In this document: positions 54,015 to 58,274 of the stretch, piece after piece
How the letters are laid out: each line of letters opens with the position of its first letter
How positions within the stretch are numbered: the first letter of the stretch is position 1
Origin: Mesorhizobium sp. BR1-1-16
GTDB taxonomy: Bacteria; Pseudomonadota; Alphaproteobacteria; Rhizobiales; Kaistiaceae
Length of the DNA: 58,274 bases
Direction: 5' to 3'
NCBI RefSeq assembly: GCF_020165495.1
Contig: NZ_JAIUIE010000018.1
Coordinates: 1-58,274 of the forward strand
Notes under the pieces: generated by a model
Told to the model about the DNA's origin: nothing
What the model saw: the letters and a program-made list of their open reading frames with translations, nothing else
Database searches by the model: none
Translations under genes and position numbers: made by a program

Positions 54015-55279
54015 GTTCTCCCGTTCCCACGCCCCCGGAACCGCAACGCGGATCGATCCCACTCGACCGCGCCGATGTGCGGCTGCGGACCGATGTCGGC
54101 TTCGCCGGTGCGCTCAGCAGCTTCTTCGACAAGGTCCGTTCGGGCGATCTCGGCATGCTGCCGGTCGCGGTCGGCCTCGTCGTCATCTCGGCAGTGTTCA
54201 CCAGCCTCAATCCGGTGTTCCTGCTGCCGAACAACCTCGTCAACCTCCTGTTCGACTGCGCGACGGTCGGCGTCATCTCGCTTGGCATCGTCTGCGTGCT
54301 GATCGTCGGCGAGATCGACCTCTCGGTCGGCTCGATGAGCGGCTTCGCGTCGGCGATGGTGGGCACGCTCTGGGTCAACCAGGGTTGGCCGGTGGGACTT
54401 GCCATCCTTGCCGCGATCGCCGTCGGTGCCGTGGTCGGCTATCTCTACGCGATCCTCTTCAACCGGCTGGGCATGCCGAGCTTCGTCGCGACGCTCGCGG
54501 GCCTTCTCGCGCTGCTCGGACTGCAGCTTTATGTGCTCGGCGCCGCCGGCTCGATCAACCTTCCTTTCGAATCCGCGCTGGTGAAGTTCGGCCAGATCCT
54601 GATCATGCCGGCCTGGCTGTCGCATGCGGCGGCGTTGCTGCCGGGCATCGTGATGGTCGTGTCGGGCATCGCGGTCATGCGCCGACGCGTCGCTGCCAAT
54701 CTCTCGGCGCAGTCGATCGGCGGTCTCGTCGTCAAGGCAATCCTGCTCACCGCCCTGCTCGAATTTGCGGTCTATTATCTCAATCGCGGCCGTGGGGTGC
54801 CGTGGATGTTCTGCCTGTTCCTCGTGCTTGCCGTCGTGCTGAACTACGCTTTGACCCGCACCAAATGGGGCCGCTCGATGATGGCGGTGGGAGGCAATCG
54901 CGAGGCGGCCCGCCGCGCCGGCATCAATGTGCGCCGCGTCTATGCCAGCGCCTTCGTTCTCTGCTCGATGCTCGCCTCGCTGGGCGGCATCCTCGCAGCT
55001 TCTCGTCTCGCCTCGGCCAGCCAGCAGGCCGGTTCTGGCGACGTGAATCTCAACGCCATCGCGGCGGCGGTGATCGGCGGTACCAGCCTTTTCGGCGGCC
55101 GCGGCAGTGCCTGGTCGGCAGTGCTCGGCATCATCGTCATCCAGGCGATCTCGAGCGGCCTGACGCTGCTCAACCTCTCTTCCTCGCTGCGCTACATGAT
55201 CACCGGCGGCGTTCTCGCCATCGCCGTGATCGTCGACTCGCTCGCCCGGCGCTCCCGCATCAGCCACGGCCGCGCTTGA
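54011..55279 (+). CDS. Ribitol ABC importer permease (XylH/RbsC-like)
   Basis: A 422-residue membrane protein with about ten hydrophobic segments. The family motif [20 protein letters not shown] near 98-117, [20 protein letters not shown] near 155 and [15 protein letters not shown] near 350 are characteristic of CUT2 permeases. The N-terminal 50 residues are cytoplasmic and Pro/Arg-rich. It is coupled to the ATPase gene by an ATGA overlap and followed 25 bp later by ribitol 2-dehydrogenase. Confidence 0.92.
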   Translation: MSSPVPTPPEPQRGSIPLDRADVRLRTDVGFAGALSSFFDKVRSGDLGMLPVAVGLVVISAVFTSLNPVFLLPNNLVNLLFDCATVGVISLGIVCVLIVGEIDLSVGSMSGFASAMVGTLWVNQGWPVGLAILAAIAVGAVVGYLYAILFNRLGMPSFVATLAGLLALLGLQLYVLGAAGSINLPFESALVKFGQILIMPAWLSHAAALLPGIVMVVSGIAVMRRRVAANLSAQSIGGLVVKAILLTALLEFAVYYLNRGRGVPWMFCLFLVLAVVLNYALTRTKWGRSMMAVGGNREAARRAGINVRRVYASAFVLCSMLASLGGILAASRLASASQQAGSGDVNLNAIAAAVIGGTSLFGGRGSAWSAVLGIIVIQAISSGLTLLNLSSSLRYMITGGVLAIAVIVDSLARRSRISHGRA

Positions 55280-55304
55280 CCGGATTTCAGACGGAGTAAG
55301 TGTC

Positions 55305-56033
55305 ATGACCTCAGTTCTCGAGGGAAAAGTTGCGGCCGTGACCGGCGCCGCGTCGGGCATCGGCCTCGAATGTGCCCGTGCCATGCACGCGGCCGGCGCG
55401 ACGGTGTTCTTCGTCGATCGTGCGGGCGACCGGCTGCAGTCGATCGTCGCTGATCTCGGCGACCGCGCCCATCCGCTGGAGGTGAACCTCACCGATCCGG
55501 CCAGCGTCGCTGGCATGCTGCCGGCGATCCTCGAAAAGGCGGGTCAGCTCGACATCTTCCACGCCAATGCGGGCGCCTATGTCGGCGGCCATGTGCTGGA
55601 GGCCGATGCCGACGCCTGGGACCGGATGCTGAACCTCAACGTCAATGCCGCCTTCCGCTCGGTTCTCGCGGTGCTGCCGCACATGGCCGAGCGCAAGACC
55701 GGCGATGTGATCATGACGAGCTCGGTCGCCGGCGTCATTCCGGTCGTGTGGGAGCCGGTCTACACCGCCTCCAAGCATGCGGTGCAGGCCTTCGTGCACA
55801 CCACGCGCCGGCAGATGATCCCACACAAGGTCCGCGTCGGCGCCGTCCTGCCCGGCCCGGTTGTCACCGCACTCCTCGACGACTGGCCGAAGGCCAAGAT
55901 GGACGAGGCGCTCGCCAATGGTAGCCTGATGCCGCCGAAGGAGGTGGCCGACGCCGTGATGTTCATGCTGACCCGTCCAGCCGGGGTCGTGGTGCGCGAC
56001 CTCGTGCTGCTGCCGCACAGCGTGGATCTCTAG
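55305..56033 (+). CDS. rbtD: Ribitol 2-dehydrogenase
   Basis: A 242-residue short-chain dehydrogenase oxidising ribitol to D-ribulose with NAD+. The cofactor motif [15 protein letters not shown] is near residue 14. The catalytic residues are in [11 protein letters not shown] (Ser) and [10 protein letters not shown] (YxxxK). The middle and end ([42 protein letters not shown]) are very close to the Klebsiella enzyme as I remember it, so the specific name is justified. It is followed by the D-ribulokinase gene 4 bp downstream. Confidence 0.93.
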   Translation: MTSVLEGKVAAVTGAASGIGLECARAMHAAGATVFFVDRAGDRLQSIVADLGDRAHPLEVNLTDPASVAGMLPAILEKAGQLDIFHANAGAYVGGHVLEADADAWDRMLNLNVNAAFRSVLAVLPHMAERKTGDVIMTSSVAGVIPVVWEPVYTASKHAVQAFVHTTRRQMIPHKVRVGAVLPGPVVTALLDDWPKAKMDEALANGSLMPPKEVADAVMFMLTRPAGVVVRDLVLLPHSVDL

Positions 56034-56037
56034 CGCC

Positions 56038-57684
56038 ATGGCCGGCGAAACCCTTTCCGCGCTGGTCGGCGTCGATGTCGGCACCGGCAGCGCCCGCGCC
56101 GGCGTGTTCCTCGCCGATGGCACCTTGCTCGCCACCGCGAAGCGGCCGCTGACGCTGTGGCACGAGCCCGGCGACATCGTCGAGCAGTCCGGCAACCAGA
56201 TCTGGACGGCGGTGTGCGAGAGCGTCCGTCAGGCGGTCGCGGAGTCGGGGCTCGATCCCTCCGAGATCAAGGGCATCGGCTTCGACGCAACCTGCTCGTT
56301 GGTGGCGGTGAAGGCGAACGGCACGCCGGTGCCCGTCGGCCTCTCCGGCGATCCCGAGCGCAACGTCATTGTCTGGATGGACCACCGCGCCTCGGCGATC
56401 GCCGAGGAGATCAATGCTGGCCATCATCGCGTGCTCGATCATGTCGGCGGCCGGATCTCCCCCGAGATGGAGACGCCGAAGCTCGTCTGGCTTCAGCGGC
56501 ACCTGCCTGCCTCCTTCGCGGCGGCCGATCATTTCTTCGATCTTTCGGACTATCTCACCTGGCGTTCGTCGGGCTCGACTGCGCGTTCGATCTGCACCGT
56601 CACCTGCAAATGGACCTATCTCGCGCACGAGAAGCGCTGGGACGAAGGCTATTTCCGCGCCATCGGCCTCGGCGCGCTCGCCGATGAGGGCTTCGCCCGC
56701 ATCGGCACCGAGATCGTGTCGCCGGGCACGGCGATCGGCACCGGCCTGACGGAACGGGCTGCCGCCGATCTCGGCCTGGCACCTGGAACCGCCGTCGCCG
56801 CCGCGCTGATCGACGCTCATTCGGGCGGCATCGGCACGCTCGGCGTCGCGGCCGAGAGCATCGACCCGGCCATCGGCAGCCGCCTCGCTTATATCTTTGG
56901 GACCTCGGCTTGTTCGATGGCCTCGGCCGCCGAGCCGATCTTCGTCGACGGCGTTTGGGGCCCTTATTTCTCGGCCATGGTGCCGGGGCTCTGGCTTACG
57001 GAGGGCGGGCAGTCCGCTGCCGGCGCGGCGCTCGACCATCTGGTGGAGTTGCACCCGGAAGCGCCAGCAGCCGCTGAGCGCGCGGCGGCGGATGGCGTTC
57101 CGCTGACGGAATGGCTGACGCGCCGGGCGGCCGCGAAAGCGGGCGAGGCTTCCACCGTGATCGATCTTGCCGGCCGGGTGCATGTAGTGCCGGAGTTCCT
57201 CGGCAACCGCTCGCCCTTCGCCGATCCGAACGCGCGGGCGGTGATCGCAGGGCTCGGCCTTGAACGTGACGAGGACAGCCTTATCGCGCTCTATGTCGCC
57301 GGCCTCTCGGGCATCGGCTATGGCCTGCGCCAGTTGCTCGACCGTTTGCGGCTCAGCGGTATTCCAGTCGCCTCGATCGTGGCGAGCGGCGGGGCGGCGC
57401 GCAACCCCGTGGTCTGCCAGATCCTCGCCGACGCGACGGCGACCCCCGTGCTGTTGCCGGCAGCGGACGAACCCGTTCTGCGCGGCGCAGCGATGCTCGC
57501 GTCCGTCGCCGCAGCCACCAGTCCTGATTTGCCGACGGCGATGGCGACGATGTCCGGTCCTGCGGCCGTGCTGCGGCCCGCAGGGAAGAGGATCGCTACC
57601 ATTCACCTAAAGCGCTACGCCGCCTTTGAGTGCCTGCAAGTTGCCGGGCGCCGCATTCGCGACGGAGAGGAAGCGAACGTTTAG
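56038..57684 (+). CDS. rbtK: D-ribulokinase (FGGY family)
   Basis: A 548-residue carbohydrate kinase that phosphorylates D-ribulose to D-ribulose 5-phosphate, feeding the pentose phosphate pathway. The N-terminal ATPase fold starts VGVDVGTGSARAGVF. The motif TCSLV at residues 85-89 (GFDATCSLVAV) marks D-ribulose-specific members of FGGY. MDHRASAIAEEIN carries the catalytic base region, and IVASGGAARNPVVCQILADA is the second FGGY signature. It completes the ribitol pathway with rbtD and the importer. Confidence 0.92.
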   Translation: MAGETLSALVGVDVGTGSARAGVFLADGTLLATAKRPLTLWHEPGDIVEQSGNQIWTAVCESVRQAVAESGLDPSEIKGIGFDATCSLVAVKANGTPVPVGLSGDPERNVIVWMDHRASAIAEEINAGHHRVLDHVGGRISPEMETPKLVWLQRHLPASFAAADHFFDLSDYLTWRSSGSTARSICTVTCKWTYLAHEKRWDEGYFRAIGLGALADEGFARIGTEIVSPGTAIGTGLTERAAADLGLAPGTAVAAALIDAHSGGIGTLGVAAESIDPAIGSRLAYIFGTSACSMASAAEPIFVDGVWGPYFSAMVPGLWLTEGGQSAAGAALDHLVELHPEAPAAAERAAADGVPLTEWLTRRAAAKAGEASTVIDLAGRVHVVPEFLGNRSPFADPNARAVIAGLGLERDEDSLIALYVAGLSGIGYGLRQLLDRLRLSGIPVASIVASGGAARNPVVCQILADATATPVLLPAADEPVLRGAAMLASVAAATSPDLPTAMATMSGPAAVLRPAGKRIATIHLKRYAAFECLQVAGRRIRDGEEANV

Positions 57685-57713
57685 GTCGGCGCCGCGCGCG
57701 GGTGTGCAACTGC

Positions 57714-58274
57714 TCAGGCCGCCGACTGCTGCCGCCGGTCGCGGGCGGGGGTTACCCCGAACAGCCGTCCATATTCGCGCGTGAACTGGGGGACGCTCTC
57801 ATAGCCGACGCTATAGGCGGCGTTGCTGATCGGTTCCCCCGCCGACAGCATCAGGCGCCTTGCCTCGATCAGCCGAAGCTTCTTCTGGAACTGCAAGGGC
57901 GTCAGGGAGGTAATGGCGCGGAAGTGCTCGTGAAACGCAGACAGGCCCATTCCGGCGGCGCTGGCCAATTGCTCCACACGAAGCGGCGCCGCGAGCTCTG
58001 AGCGGATGAGGTTGACGGCGCGGGCGATGCGTTGCGCATGGCTGCCGGGAATCCCGAGCGCGCGGATCGCGCCGCCGTGGCGGCCGGACAGCAGCCAGAA
58101 GTGCAGCTCGCGCAGCAGCTGCGCCTGGAGGATCGGGATCGTCGCCGGCCTGTCCACGAGCCGCAACAGGCGCAGCACCGCGTCGGCGACCTCGCTTTCC
58201 GTCGGGTCGACCCGGATCGGGGTGCCGGCCAGAAACGGAGCCGCACCCATTTCCGTGACCAGTTCAGCCACCAC
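57714..58274 (-). CDS. AraC-family regulator, partial at window edge
   Basis: The last 186 residues of a regulator whose N-terminus lies beyond the window. The remaining sensor part belongs to the arabinose-operon-regulator-like N-terminal domain (LLRELHFWLLSGRHGGAIRA). The AraC domain has two helix-turn-helix units: EQLASAAGMGLSAFHEHFRA and ISNAAYSVGYESVPQFTREY followed by GRLFG. It is convergent with rbtK. Such regulators often control an oxidoreductase gene next to them, outside this window. Confidence 0.9.
   Translation of the reverse strand: MVAELVTEMGAAPFLAGTPIRVDPTESEVADAVLRLLRLVDRPATIPILQAQLLRELHFWLLSGRHGGAIRALGIPGSHAQRIARAVNLIRSELAAPLRVEQLASAAGMGLSAFHEHFRAITSLTPLQFQKKLRLIEARRLMLSAGEPISNAAYSVGYESVPQFTREYGRLFGVTPARDRRQQSAA

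Noticed and set aside
53480-55516. A 678-codon minus-strand open frame
   Set aside because: Antisense shadow of the ribitol ATPase and permease genes; low-complexity Arg/Asp/His sequence typical of high-GC antisense.
55963-57606. A 547-codon minus-strand open frame
   Set aside because: Antisense to the clearly identified D-ribulokinase gene.

Overview
The window is high-GC DNA with the codon and gene style of an alphaproteobacterium, most likely Hyphomicrobiales (Rhizobiales). The grounds are GntR/LacI/AraC-controlled sugar ABC operons, a decayed DUF3489-DUF2924-recombinase cassette, and close relatives of rhizobial-type ribitol and RND loci. It is a mosaic: mobile-element debris fills the first 14.5 kb and 31.7-36.2 kb, and metabolic loci lie between and beyond.

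Region 1 (1-10.8 kb) is an integrative element of phage ancestry. It holds a small serine resolvase, a 1255-residue virion-like protein, several unrecognised proteins, a compact family-A DNA-polymerase-like protein with no exonuclease domain, a pair of 46-nt repeats and a tyrosine integrase. It ends beside a tRNA-Ser 3'-end-like sequence at 10771. Region 2 (10.8-14.5 kb) holds the frameshifted remains of a large serine recombinase, a DUF2924 gene and a DUF3489 gene.

Region 3 (14.9-31.5 kb) is an aromatic/phenylpropanoid-acid metabolism island. On the minus strand are rubredoxin, pirin, a small coupled ORF, a tautomerase, a cupin, benzoylformate decarboxylase (mdlC), two small exported proteins, an FAD monooxygenase, two tandem nitrile-hydratase-leader-like proteins and an S15-type hydrolase. 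On the plus strand are an AtoE-type transporter, a LuxR-type regulator, a SABATH-type carboxyl methyltransferase and phenolic acid decarboxylase (padC), followed by an opposing alpha/beta hydrolase. A GntR repressor gene sits at the divergent centre, and its likely 12-bp operator occurs three times there.

Region 4 (31.7-36.2 kb) is a junk junction. It holds a truncated ParB-methylase, a flavin reductase, an ABC permease whose 5' end has been replaced by a phage tail-protein fragment, further small phage-like ORFs, a second copy of the tRNA-Ser-like 17-mer, an integrase fragment and an IS3-type remnant.

Region 5 (36.4-43.8 kb) is a LacI-controlled fructan/difructose-anhydride operon: binding protein, two permeases, a GH91 enzyme without a signal peptide and a GH32 fructosidase, with a striking triple operator. 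Region 6 (43.8-50.3 kb) is a LysR regulator divergent from an alpha/beta-hydrolase-like protein and an RND efflux pair. Region 7 (50.9-57.7 kb) is a complete ribitol operon (AraC regulator, ABC importer, ribitol 2-dehydrogenase, D-ribulokinase). A partial AraC-type regulator runs off the right edge.

All assignments come from reading motifs and remembered family features. No database search was run.
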